Origin: an uncultured Lachnospiraceae bacterium
Lineage (GTDB): Bacteria; Bacillota; Clostridia; Lachnospirales; Lachnospiraceae
NCBI GenBank assembly: GCA_946531495.1
Contig: CAMNAQ010000004.1
Span: 1 to 37,275 of the forward strand
Direction: 5' to 3'
Length of the DNA stretch: 37,275 nucleotides
Part shown: in pieces, positions 10,457 to 19,104 of the stretch
Layout: each line of letters starts with the position of its first letter
Position numbering within the stretch: the stretch's first letter is position 1
Notes under the pieces: model-generated
The model's input: the letters and a program-made list of their open reading frames with translations, nothing else
Database searches by the model: none
What the model was told of the DNA's origin: nothing
Position numbers and translations under genes: made by a program

Positions 10457-13096
10457 GTGGATAAAATGGGGCAGGACAGAGACGGAAAAGAGGTATTTGA
10501 TGCCGCGCATATGGTGATACTCATATGCTTCACGGTTCTTTCGGTAATACTGATCATGGAATCATTGCTCCTTTCCTGGGAAAAGTGGGCGATAATCCTT
10601 ATTCTTGCCGGGATTGCTCTTGCGTGGACTATGCATGTACAGCAGACGCTCCCGCCGAATGCCAGACTCTGGGTGTATTCGGTTCTGATGATGATCATTT
10701 ATTTCTATTACGCTACGCATCTTACCAGTACCTTCGATGCTGCCCTGATCATGGTACTTGTGATCATGATCTTTACCATGACCGGAATGAAATCTCTCAA
10801 CTGGCTGTGCCAGTGTACATATTATGCTGCATTTGCTTTTGATATATTTACCTTGATTGGACAGGGCGAGACCTTCGACAGTCTTATGATCTCGAGGGCG
10901 GCCATGCATGTGATCGTTGTTACCATAGCAGGATGGGTCGGAAGGATAATTATCGATAACTGGTCAAGAGTTCTGGGTAAATCCAGGGTTGAAATAGAGG
11001 AACTCCGAAATGCAACAGAAAGACTTGATAATTTCCTTGCCAATGTATCCCATGAGATAAGGACACCCGTCAATGCCGTAATGGGTCTTTCGGCTGTGCT
11101 TGAAAAAGAAGAACTGCCTGAAACTGTCATTGGAAATATTAAAGCCATATCCGGAGCCGGTCATAGAGTTTCTGAACAGATCGGCGATATTCTTGATTTC
11201 ACTGAGATCGATATGGGTAAGCTCACGGTCACACGTGAGACCTATATGATCAATTCTCTTGTCAATGATCTTCTTGTCCAGCTTTCATTTACCGAAGATT
11301 ACGGTCTTGAGCTTGTCATCGATATGGATCCTTTGATCCCTGCTTCCCTGGTGGGAGATGCAAGCAAGATCAAGAAGATCCTGTGGCATCTTATCAGTAA
11401 CGGATATAAATTTACCAGAGCGGGCGGTGTCTACGTTCATATTTATCCGGTAAAAAGAGATTATGGCATCAATCTTGTTCTTGAAGTGACCGATACCGGA
11501 GTCGGAATGAGTGATGCTGAAATAGAACGTGCTTATGAAAAGTTCTATCAGTCTGATTCCGGCAAGACCAGGACTGCCGGAGGACTCGGGCTCGGAATAC
11601 CTATAGTAAACGGTTTTACCAAGGCCATGGGGGGAGTCCTTGCCATTGAAAGCGATGAAGATGAAGGTACCACAGTCAGAGTCAGCATTCCTCAGGAGGT
11701 TGACGATGCTTCACCGTGCATATCCGTTAAGGATAGGGAAAATTGCATAGTTGTAGGTTATCTCGGTTTCATGACCACGGGACATCAGGGTGTCAGGGAA
11801 TTCTACATGAAAGAGATCACCAATATTGCCAAGGGACTCGGTGTGGCTTTTAAGAGGGTTCAGTCAAGAGATGAACTTGAGAGGATCATCGCCTCGGAAA
11901 AGGTCACCCATGTATTCATAGGAACCGGAGAATACCTTGAGAACAGGGACTATATCGATCAGATCGCGCAGGAGATGAATGTTGCAGTAGTTACCGATAT
12001 TGATTTCCATGGTGAGGTGGGGCACAGCGTATCCCTGCTTCCGAAGCCTTTTTACGGCGGACAGATTGCCAATTTCCTCAATCACGCTTTTGACGGTGCC
12101 AATGCAAATGCTGATGAGAGGATGACATGTCCCGGACTTAAGGTTCTGGTTGTTGATGATGAACCCATGAACCTGCTTGTTGCAAGGGGTATATTTGAAA
12201 CTTACGGAATGATAGTTTCCACCGCATCCGGCGGACGCGAGGCTATCGAGATGTGCTCGAACGAAGACTACGGTATTGTCTTTATGGATCATATGATGCC
12301 GGAGATGGATGGCGTTGAGGCGATGAAGAGGATCAGACTTAATGCCTCCAGAATGCGTAAGGAAATATGTATTGTCGCGCTTACCGCAAATGCCATCAGC
12401 TCTGCGAAGGAAATGTTCATGTCTGAGGGCTTTGACGGATTTATCCCCAAGCCCATAGAGATAACCGAATTCGAGAGGGTTCTCAAGAGGGTTCTTCCCA
12501 AGTCAGCCATTGTGTATGAGAGAGTTGCAGCTGAAGAAGGACATGCTTCCGGGACTGCTCCTGCTAAGGGCAGTGTTATAACCGCGGGCCTGAATGTAAA
12601 GAAGGATGCTCCCGAATTGCAGTCAGGTAAATACAGTACACTTACTAAATGCGGAGTTGATATCTCGCAGGGACTCAGATACTGCAATAATGACGAGGAA
12701 TTTTACTGCCAGCTTCTTAAGGAGTATGCAAAAAATCCCGCCGACAGGATCCGGGAGCTTAAGACTCTTTACGATATGGAGAACTGGCATGATTATTCCA
12801 TCAAGGTGCATGCAATAAAGAGCACCTCAAAGATGATAGGTGCAATGACTGTTTCGGATATGGCAAAACAGCTTGAGACTTTGTCCAAAAAAGAAGACGA
12901 ACCCGAAGTGAGAAAACTTCATCCTGTTTTCCTTCCCGCATATGAAGAACTTCTCCGTGCCATATGCGAATCCATGGGAATTGAGATAAAGGCTGAAGCC
13001 GGGGAAGAATCGTCTGCCAGCAGCGAGGAAGATGTTCTTGAATTTGTACCGGATGATGCGGAAGTGCTTGAGTTTACCCCGGAGGACGAATCATGA
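10457..13096 (+). CDS. Membrane hybrid histidine kinase: TM - HisKA - HATPase - pseudo-receiver - REC - HPt (ATG at 10466 better placed than GTG 10457)
   Basis: FLANVSHEIRTPVNAVMGL (H-box), DTGVGM and GGLGLGI (ATPase), VLVVDDEPMNLL...VFMDHMMPEMDG (REC), KVHAIKSTSKMIGA (HPt). GAGAGGGTGG RBS precedes ATG 10466. Confidence 0.93.
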   Translation: MDKMGQDRDGKEVFDAAHMVILICFTVLSVILIMESLLLSWEKWAIILILAGIALAWTMHVQQTLPPNARLWVYSVLMMIIYFYYATHLTSTFDAALIMVLVIMIFTMTGMKSLNWLCQCTYYAAFAFDIFTLIGQGETFDSLMISRAAMHVIVVTIAGWVGRIIIDNWSRVLGKSRVEIEELRNATERLDNFLANVSHEIRTPVNAVMGLSAVLEKEELPETVIGNIKAISGAGHRVSEQIGDILDFTEIDMGKLTVTRETYMINSLVNDLLVQLSFTEDYGLELVIDMDPLIPASLVGDASKIKKILWHLISNGYKFTRAGGVYVHIYPVKRDYGINLVLEVTDTGVGMSDAEIERAYEKFYQSDSGKTRTAGGLGLGIPIVNGFTKAMGGVLAIESDEDEGTTVRVSIPQEVDDASPCISVKDRENCIVVGYLGFMTTGHQGVREFYMKEITNIAKGLGVAFKRVQSRDELERIIASEKVTHVFIGTGEYLENRDYIDQIAQEMNVAVVTDIDFHGEVGHSVSLLPKPFYGGQIANFLNHAFDGANANADERMTCPGLKVLVVDDEPMNLLVARGIFETYGMIVSTASGGREAIEMCSNEDYGIVFMDHMMPEMDGVEAMKRIRLNASRMRKEICIVALTANAISSAKEMFMSEGFDGFIPKPIEITEFERVLKRVLPKSAIVYERVAAEEGHASGTAPAKGSVITAGLNVKKDAPELQSGKYSTLTKCGVDISQGLRYCNNDEEFYCQLLKEYAKNPADRIRELKTLYDMENWHDYSIKVHAIKSTSKMIGAMTVSDMAKQLETLSKKEDEPEVRKLHPVFLPAYEELLRAICESMGIEIKAEAGEESSASSEEDVLEFVPDDAEVLEFTPEDES

Positions 13097-15768
13097 GAGA
13101 CCGGATCAGAAAATACTATGAAGAGATGATCAGCCCGGGAAGAACCTTTCAGGAAAAAGCGTTCCTGATCCTTACATGTTTTGCCCAGATTGCCGTTCTT
13201 CTGGTCATGATCGGTGATATGGTCATCGGAGATAATGTTGTTGAGATAGCAACTCTCGGCGGAGCTTTCATATTATCTTTTCCGATAATGTATCTTGCCA
13301 TGAGGAAAAGGAGAACCGATATCGGTGCGATACTGGTCACTTTTGCTGTGGTTTTTGTAGTGCTTCCCATATCCTATTTCTTCGGAGGAGGGATCACCGG
13401 CGGAGCGGATCTCTGGTTTACGTTTTCCTATCTGTATGTGGGACTTATCCTCATAGGTAATATGAGAAAGATCATGCTTGCTCTTCTGACTGTCATGGTA
13501 GTTGGAATGTATGCGATAGATTATCTTAATCCCACGCTTCTGGTAAGGCATACCAGAAAGATGATGATACTTGATTCCGCGGTTTCGGCGATACTTGTCG
13601 GATTCATTGTTTATTTCATGGTTTATCTCCTTAATAAGATGTTCCAGTGGGAGAATGACAGGACTGTAAAGCAGGCAATGGAGATTGAAGAGCTTAATAA
13701 GGCTCAGAACAGGTTTTTCTCCAGCATGAGTCATGAGATACGTACTCCCATCAATACCATAATCGGACTTAACGAGATGATACTCAGGGAGGATGATATA
13801 TCCGATGAGGTTGCGGATGACGCGAGAAATATAAGGTCCGCATCCAAGATCCTTCTGTCGCTTATAAACGATATTCTTGATATGTCCAAGATCGAATCCG
13901 GTAAGATGGATATCGTCAGTGTGCCATATGATGTTGGGGCAATGCTTTCCGAGATCGTGAACATGATCTGGGTGAGGGCTGATGAAAAAGGACTTAAATT
14001 CACTCTTGATGTGGATCCCGGTCTCCCGGCATCCCTTGTTTCCGATGAGGTCCGTATAAAGCAGATCCTCATCAATCTTCTCAATAATGCGGTCAAGTAT
14101 ACACAGGAAGGATCGGTAACACTGTCTATCCACTGTCGAAAGACGGAAAAGAGCAAGGTTCTTGTGACCTATTCTGTTGAAGATACGGGCATGGGTATCC
14201 GTAAAGAGAGTATCCCTTATCTTTTCGATGCGTTCAGACGTGAGGATGAAAGAAAGAACAGATATATCGAGGGAACCGGCCTGGGGCTTTCAATAGTCAA
14301 ACAGCTGGTGGATCTTCTCGGAGGAGAGATCTCCGTTAACAGTATCTACACAAAGGGTTCCACATTTGTCTTTACCCTCGAACAGGAAATTTCGGATGAG
14401 AGAGCTCTCGGTAAGTATGAGCCCGGAAAATACAGAGACAATAAAAGGAGCGATTACCATCAGTCTTTTGAAGCTCCCAAGGCCAAGGTACTCATAGTTG
14501 ATGACAACTCTGCCAATCTTCTTGTTGCCGCAAAGCTGTTAAGAAACACAAAGGTTCAGGTCAAGACCGTACTTAGCGGTGAGGAAGCTCTCAAAGAGAC
14601 GGCAACAGATCATTACAATGTTATCCTTATGGACCATATGATGCCCGGGATGGACGGAATACAGTGTCTGCATGCACTAAGGGAGCAGTCCGGCGGACTT
14701 TGCAAGGATACACCGGTTATTGCACTTACCGCAAATTCCGGTGCCGAGAATCAGGCTATGTACAGGAGGGAGGGGTTTGACGGATATCTTCTCAAACCGG
14801 TAGAATCCTCGGAACTTGAAAAGACCCTTTTGGAATTCCTGCCGGTGGATCTTGTCCAAAGGAACGATGATGAAAATACAAGATTCGAGTCGGATGTTAT
14901 AGTAAGACAAATGCGGAAGAAGATTCCTGTTCTTATCACCACCGACAGTATAAGCGATCTTCCCAAGAGTCTGTCCCGTTCTCTTAAGATCCCGGTGCTT
15001 CCGTATAAGGTATATACAGACAAAGCGGTCTTTTCTGACGGCATAGAGGCAGAGGGAGATGTAGTACTTAAATATCTCGGTAAAAATGATGCTCTTGCAC
15101 GAAGTGAAGCACCTGAGCCGGCGGAATATGAAGCCTTCTTTGCCGAACAGCTTTCGTATGCCCAGCACATAATCCATATAGCGCTTGCCAAGAATGCAAG
15201 TAAGGGATATGCCAATGCAAGCGAAGCGGCTCTTTCATTCTACAATGTTAAGGTTTTTGATTCGGGATCGCTTTCAAGCGGAACAGGGATCATAACCATG
15301 GCAGCCAAGGCAATGGTTGAAGGCGGACAGACCGACACGGATGTCATAATCAGTGCGTTGGAAAAGCTCAGACCGAAGGTGAATACCAGCTTCATAATGG
15401 ATACAACAGAGTATCTTTACCGCGGCGGTAGAATGACGGAGACAATTTACAAGATCTGTAATGCATTTCTTCTTCATCCTGTGATAGAACTTAAAAAGAG
15501 TTCGATGGGAGTCGGGGGGATAATCATCGGAAACCGTGCAAGATACAGGAGACGCTATATAGAGAAGACTCTTAAGAATCCTTCCGAGATAGATACATCG
15601 GTTCTCTTCATCACATATGTAGGGATGAAGAAGTCCGAGATTGAAGCTATCAGGGATGAGGTTCTTAAGATCGTACCATTTGAAAAGGTATATCTTCAGA
15701 AGGCCACCACCGCAATATCCGTAAACTGCGGTCCGGGAACATTCGGTTTGCTATTTACGAGGAAATGA
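13093..15768 (+). CDS. Membrane hybrid histidine kinase with C-terminal DegV domain: TM - HisKA - HATPase - REC - DegV
   Basis: SMSHEIRTPINTIIGL, DTGMGI, GTGLGLSI; REC VLIVDDNSANLL...ILMDHMMPGMDG; C-terminal ~277 aa with DegV hallmarks VLITTDSISDLPKSL, VFDSGSLSSGTG, YLYRGGRMT, GPGTFGLLF. Starts in a 4-nt ATGA overlap. Confidence 0.92.
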   Translation: MRDRIRKYYEEMISPGRTFQEKAFLILTCFAQIAVLLVMIGDMVIGDNVVEIATLGGAFILSFPIMYLAMRKRRTDIGAILVTFAVVFVVLPISYFFGGGITGGADLWFTFSYLYVGLILIGNMRKIMLALLTVMVVGMYAIDYLNPTLLVRHTRKMMILDSAVSAILVGFIVYFMVYLLNKMFQWENDRTVKQAMEIEELNKAQNRFFSSMSHEIRTPINTIIGLNEMILREDDISDEVADDARNIRSASKILLSLINDILDMSKIESGKMDIVSVPYDVGAMLSEIVNMIWVRADEKGLKFTLDVDPGLPASLVSDEVRIKQILINLLNNAVKYTQEGSVTLSIHCRKTEKSKVLVTYSVEDTGMGIRKESIPYLFDAFRREDERKNRYIEGTGLGLSIVKQLVDLLGGEISVNSIYTKGSTFVFTLEQEISDERALGKYEPGKYRDNKRSDYHQSFEAPKAKVLIVDDNSANLLVAAKLLRNTKVQVKTVLSGEEALKETATDHYNVILMDHMMPGMDGIQCLHALREQSGGLCKDTPVIALTANSGAENQAMYRREGFDGYLLKPVESSELEKTLLEFLPVDLVQRNDDENTRFESDVIVRQMRKKIPVLITTDSISDLPKSLSRSLKIPVLPYKVYTDKAVFSDGIEAEGDVVLKYLGKNDALARSEAPEPAEYEAFFAEQLSYAQHIIHIALAKNASKGYANASEAALSFYNVKVFDSGSLSSGTGIITMAAKAMVEGGQTDTDVIISALEKLRPKVNTSFIMDTTEYLYRGGRMTETIYKICNAFLLHPVIELKKSSMGVGGIIIGNRARYRRRYIEKTLKNPSEIDTSVLFITYVGMKKSEIEAIRDEVLKIVPFEKVYLQKATTAISVNCGPGTFGLLFTRK
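14919..15765 (+). other. DegV-family domain within the 13093-15768 histidine kinase (approximate boundaries)
   Basis: Complete DegV-like sequence KIPVLITTDSISDLP...NCGPGTFGLLFTRK directly after the receiver, in one continuous frame. Confidence 0.88.
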
Positions 15769-15769
15769 T

Positions 15770-17668
15770 ATGGGAATACCCTATTTTGACATTGCTGCTC
15801 TCCCGATTTTTTTTCTTATATTCTGGACGATAATACTTCGCAAGATGACAAGCGGAAGATGTAATGTTTTGTATCTTGCCGTGATCGTTTTGTCCATTAT
15901 CGCAGATACCAGCGAGATCATCGAAAAGCTCATAACCTATTACTGTGTCCCACTGTCCCATGATCAGATCAATATAGTCAGATTTTTTAATTATCTGTAT
16001 TACGTGACGCGTAATGCCGTCAATCTTTCATATCTGTTCTTTATAATCGCGATCACGAGGACCTGGTACAGGATAGGATCGTTATGGAAAAAATTCCTTA
16101 TATGTCTTCCATATATCTGGATCCTGTGTGCGCTTGCTTACAATATTCCCACTTCATACGTCTTTTCCGTTACGGCGGAGCATGGATATCAGAGAGGTGC
16201 AGGCGTTGTATTTACCTATACATTTGCCTTCATTTACCTTATGTTCGGCGTGACGTATCTTCTCAAATACCGGAAGACCATAGACATCGGCACCTGGGTT
16301 GCATTGATGTCCATGTATTTTTGTAATTTCATAGCGGTCATCATACAGATGATAGTCTGGGGTATCCAGATAGAGTCCTTTGCAACATCGCTGACCCTGT
16401 TTTTCGTCATTGTATTTGTTCAGAGGCCGGAGAAAAAGGTGGATCTGAGCACCGGGCTTCCCGGATATCAGTCATTCCGCGAGGAGATCGGTAAGATCAA
16501 GGCTACGGGACATGATGTGAAGATAATGATAATCACCATGAAAAATGCCGTAGAAATGAACAGGTATCTGGGCGAAAAACAGTATTTTGAATATATCTAT
16601 TCGATAGCTGAACTCATAAAGAACTATGCAAGAAAAGAAAAAGTCGTTTATGAGCTGTATTTTGAACACCCGGGGATCTTCTATATAATCCTCGAGGATA
16701 AGGATTATAACCCTATCCAGGCTGTTGCGGAGCTTAGGGATCTTGTAAGAAAGAAAAATACGGATATAGTAAGAAAGGGCGCATCTCCCGATCTGAGTGT
16801 GGTTACGGCGGTATTTCCTGAGGAGATCTCCACCCCTGAAGAGCTCTTTGATTTCGGACATAATTACGTGAGATTTTCCGGCGTGGACAAGAAATTTACA
16901 AGAGCCTCCGCCATCATCTCCGAAAAATCCTATCAGATTGAGACTCATATCGGAGAGATACTTCAGGAGGCTATTGAGAGATCGACTCTTAAGGTTGTAT
17001 TCCACCCGGTATGGTCTGTTGCGGAAAAAAGATATATATGTGCCGAAGCCGGTATAGAGCTTAAGAATGAAAAGTATGGGGAAATCGATTCGACACTGCT
17101 TGACTTTGCGGCAAATGAAAAAGGGATGGGCATGGTACTTGGAGATTATATCCTGGATAAGGCCTTTGCTTATGCGACCGAGAGCAATCTTTCCCTTTTC
17201 GGATATTCATATGTCGTGATAGGTCTGTCGGTATCGCAGTGCATGCAGGTCAGTCTTACCGACCGTATCTGGGAATGCAGAGAAAAATACGGTGTCCATC
17301 CCGAGCAGGTCTGCTTTGCCATCAAAGAATCCGTATATGAGAACATGAGCACGGTTTTTGAAGAAAACATCAGAAAGCTTTCAATGCAGGGCTATCACAT
17401 AGGACTGGACGGTTTTGGAAAGGGATATTTGAATATCAGGAACATCGTAGAATTTCCGATCGAGTCGGTGCGTATTGACGAAGAGTTATTATCCATGGCG
17501 TCCGATGAAAAGGGCAGAGCCATGCTCGAGGGATGCATCGGAATGCTCAGGGGTATCCCTCTTAAGGTCATTGCGGGAGGTGCAGATGACAAGGAGACTG
17601 CAGACATGCTGATTGGCATGGGCTGCGATATGATCCAGGGAGAATATATCCCCGGAAGTCAGGAGTGA
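15770..17668 (+). CDS. Multi-TM membrane protein with degenerate GGDEF and degenerate EAL domains
   Basis: Hydrophobic N-terminus (about 7 segments); STGLPGYQSFREEI...YELYFEHPGIFYIILED (GGDEF-like fold, signature lost); AEAGIEL, FAIKES, LDGFGKGYLNI, VRIDEELL, VIAGGADD, QGEYI along the EAL fold. Confidence 0.8.
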   Translation: MGIPYFDIAALPIFFLIFWTIILRKMTSGRCNVLYLAVIVLSIIADTSEIIEKLITYYCVPLSHDQINIVRFFNYLYYVTRNAVNLSYLFFIIAITRTWYRIGSLWKKFLICLPYIWILCALAYNIPTSYVFSVTAEHGYQRGAGVVFTYTFAFIYLMFGVTYLLKYRKTIDIGTWVALMSMYFCNFIAVIIQMIVWGIQIESFATSLTLFFVIVFVQRPEKKVDLSTGLPGYQSFREEIGKIKATGHDVKIMIITMKNAVEMNRYLGEKQYFEYIYSIAELIKNYARKEKVVYELYFEHPGIFYIILEDKDYNPIQAVAELRDLVRKKNTDIVRKGASPDLSVVTAVFPEEISTPEELFDFGHNYVRFSGVDKKFTRASAIISEKSYQIETHIGEILQEAIERSTLKVVFHPVWSVAEKRYICAEAGIELKNEKYGEIDSTLLDFAANEKGMGMVLGDYILDKAFAYATESNLSLFGYSYVVIGLSVSQCMQVSLTDRIWECREKYGVHPEQVCFAIKESVYENMSTVFEENIRKLSMQGYHIGLDGFGKGYLNIRNIVEFPIESVRIDEELLSMASDEKGRAMLEGCIGMLRGIPLKVIAGGADDKETADMLIGMGCDMIQGEYIPGSQE

Positions 17669-17672
17669 TCAT

Positions 17673-17933
17673 ATGTTTTGGGATAAACTTTTTAAGTCTA
17701 AAGCAGCATCCGAAATGGACCGTATAATCTCCCGGATAGATATGAACATGTCCAATAACTATAAGGATGCCGCGCAGATGAATTTTGCCGAGCTTGAAAA
17801 GTTCTTTGAAGAGGCTGCAGGTAAGAACGGCCTGAAGCCTTCGGAAAAGGAAAGCTACGGCATTGCGATCGATGAATACAGGGCAAAGCTGAAGGGGTAT
17901 TCACACAAGGATCAGAAGCCTTACTGGCATTGA
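17673..17933 (+). CDS. Small hypothetical protein (86 aa), last gene of signalling operon
   Basis: Starts 4 nt after the EAL-like gene stop; MFWDKLFKSKAASEMDRIISRIDMNMSNNYKDAAQMNFAELEKFFEEA...; helical, charged. Confidence 0.7.
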   Translation: MFWDKLFKSKAASEMDRIISRIDMNMSNNYKDAAQMNFAELEKFFEEAAGKNGLKPSEKESYGIAIDEYRAKLKGYSHKDQKPYWH

Positions 17934-17959
17934 GAAATGCCCCCCTGATATGGTATTAT
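17930..17959 (+). promoter_or_regulatory. Putative sigma-A promoter for phosphofructokinase/dnaX group
   Basis: TTGAGA (17930-17935) - 18 nt - TATTAT (17954-17959), preceded by TGG (extended -10 TGnTATTAT). Confidence 0.5.
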
Positions 17960-18021
17960 AAAGAGTGGCTTTTGAAGTGGATTTTTGATCGGACAACAGA
18001 CAGATTCGAAGGAGGCCGGAT

Positions 18022-19101
18022 ATGAAAGTGAAGAGAATAGGTATGCTTACCAGCGGCGGAGACTGCCAGGCACTGAATGCGGCAATGAGAGGCGTGGTAA
18101 AGACTCTTGCCCACAGCGGACAGAAGGTTGAGATCTACGGATTCATTGACGGATACAAGGGACTCATATACGGAGACTTCCGTATGCTCACGGGATCCGA
18201 CTTTTCCGGAATCCTGACAAAGGGCGGAACGATCCTCGGATCATCGCGCACTCCGTTCAAGACCATAACCGAGCCTGACGAGAACGGACTTGATAAGGTT
18301 GACGCCATGAAGCAGAACTATTACAAACTCAGGCTCGACTGTCTGGTTGTCCTCGGCGGAAACGGATCCCATAAGACGGCAAATCTCCTCAGCGAGGAGG
18401 GACTCAATATAGTCACTCTTCCCAAGACGATAGATAATGATCTCTGGGGAACCGATATGACCTTCGGATTCCAGAGCGCGGTTGATATTGCAACCGCGGC
18501 CATTGACTGCATACATACAACCGCGGCATCCCACGGAAGAGTATTCATAGTCGAGGTCATGGGACATAAGGTCGGATGGCTGACGCTTAATGCCGGAATG
18601 GCCGGAGGTGCCGATATCATTCTGCTTCCCGAGATACCTTACGATATAGACAAGGTTGTGGATAAGATCGAGGAAAGGGAAAAGGCCGGCAGCAAATTCA
18701 CCATTATAGCCGTGGCCGAAGGCGCTATATCAAAGGAAAAGGCTGCCATGTCCAAAAAGGACCGCAAGAAGGCAGACGAAAAATCCAAGTACCCTTCCGT
18801 TTCATATGAGATAGCTGATCAGATACTCGAGAAGACCGGACGCGAGGTCAGGGTCACCGTACCCGGTCATACACAGCGAGGCGGAAGCCCCTGCCCTTAC
18901 GACAGGGTATTTGCAACAAGGCTGGGCGCAGAAGCCGGAGAACTGATACTTAAGAATGAGTACGGATTCATGGTGGGCTACAGAAATCGTGAGATAGTCA
19001 AGGTGCCTCTTGATGAGGTTGCCGGAAAACTCAAATATCTGGATCCCGATGCTACCATCATCAAGGAAGCAAAGCTTACCGGAATCTGTTTCGGAGATTG
19101 A
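18022..19101 (+). CDS. pfkA: 6-phosphofructokinase (PfkA superfamily, G104/K124-type active site)
   Basis: IGMLTSGGDCQALNAAMRGVV, VVLGGNGSHKTAN, PKTIDNDLWGTD, GHTQRGGSPCPYDR; RBS GGAGG. Confidence 0.93.
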   Translation: MKVKRIGMLTSGGDCQALNAAMRGVVKTLAHSGQKVEIYGFIDGYKGLIYGDFRMLTGSDFSGILTKGGTILGSSRTPFKTITEPDENGLDKVDAMKQNYYKLRLDCLVVLGGNGSHKTANLLSEEGLNIVTLPKTIDNDLWGTDMTFGFQSAVDIATAAIDCIHTTAASHGRVFIVEVMGHKVGWLTLNAGMAGGADIILLPEIPYDIDKVVDKIEEREKAGSKFTIIAVAEGAISKEKAAMSKKDRKKADEKSKYPSVSYEIADQILEKTGREVRVTVPGHTQRGGSPCPYDRVFATRLGAEAGELILKNEYGFMVGYRNREIVKVPLDEVAGKLKYLDPDATIIKEAKLTGICFGD

Positions 19102-19104
19102 TAA

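Noticed and set aside
13273-14133. 286-aa minus-strand ORF inside the DegV histidine kinase
   Set aside because: Antisense shadow ORF over TM/HisKA/HATPase coding sequence; His/Ile-rich product without family features.
19040-19104. SRP RNA/scRNA gene upstream of dnaX, as in some Firmicutes
   Set aside because: The pfkA stop is only 3 nt from the dnaX start; no room for the RNA gene.
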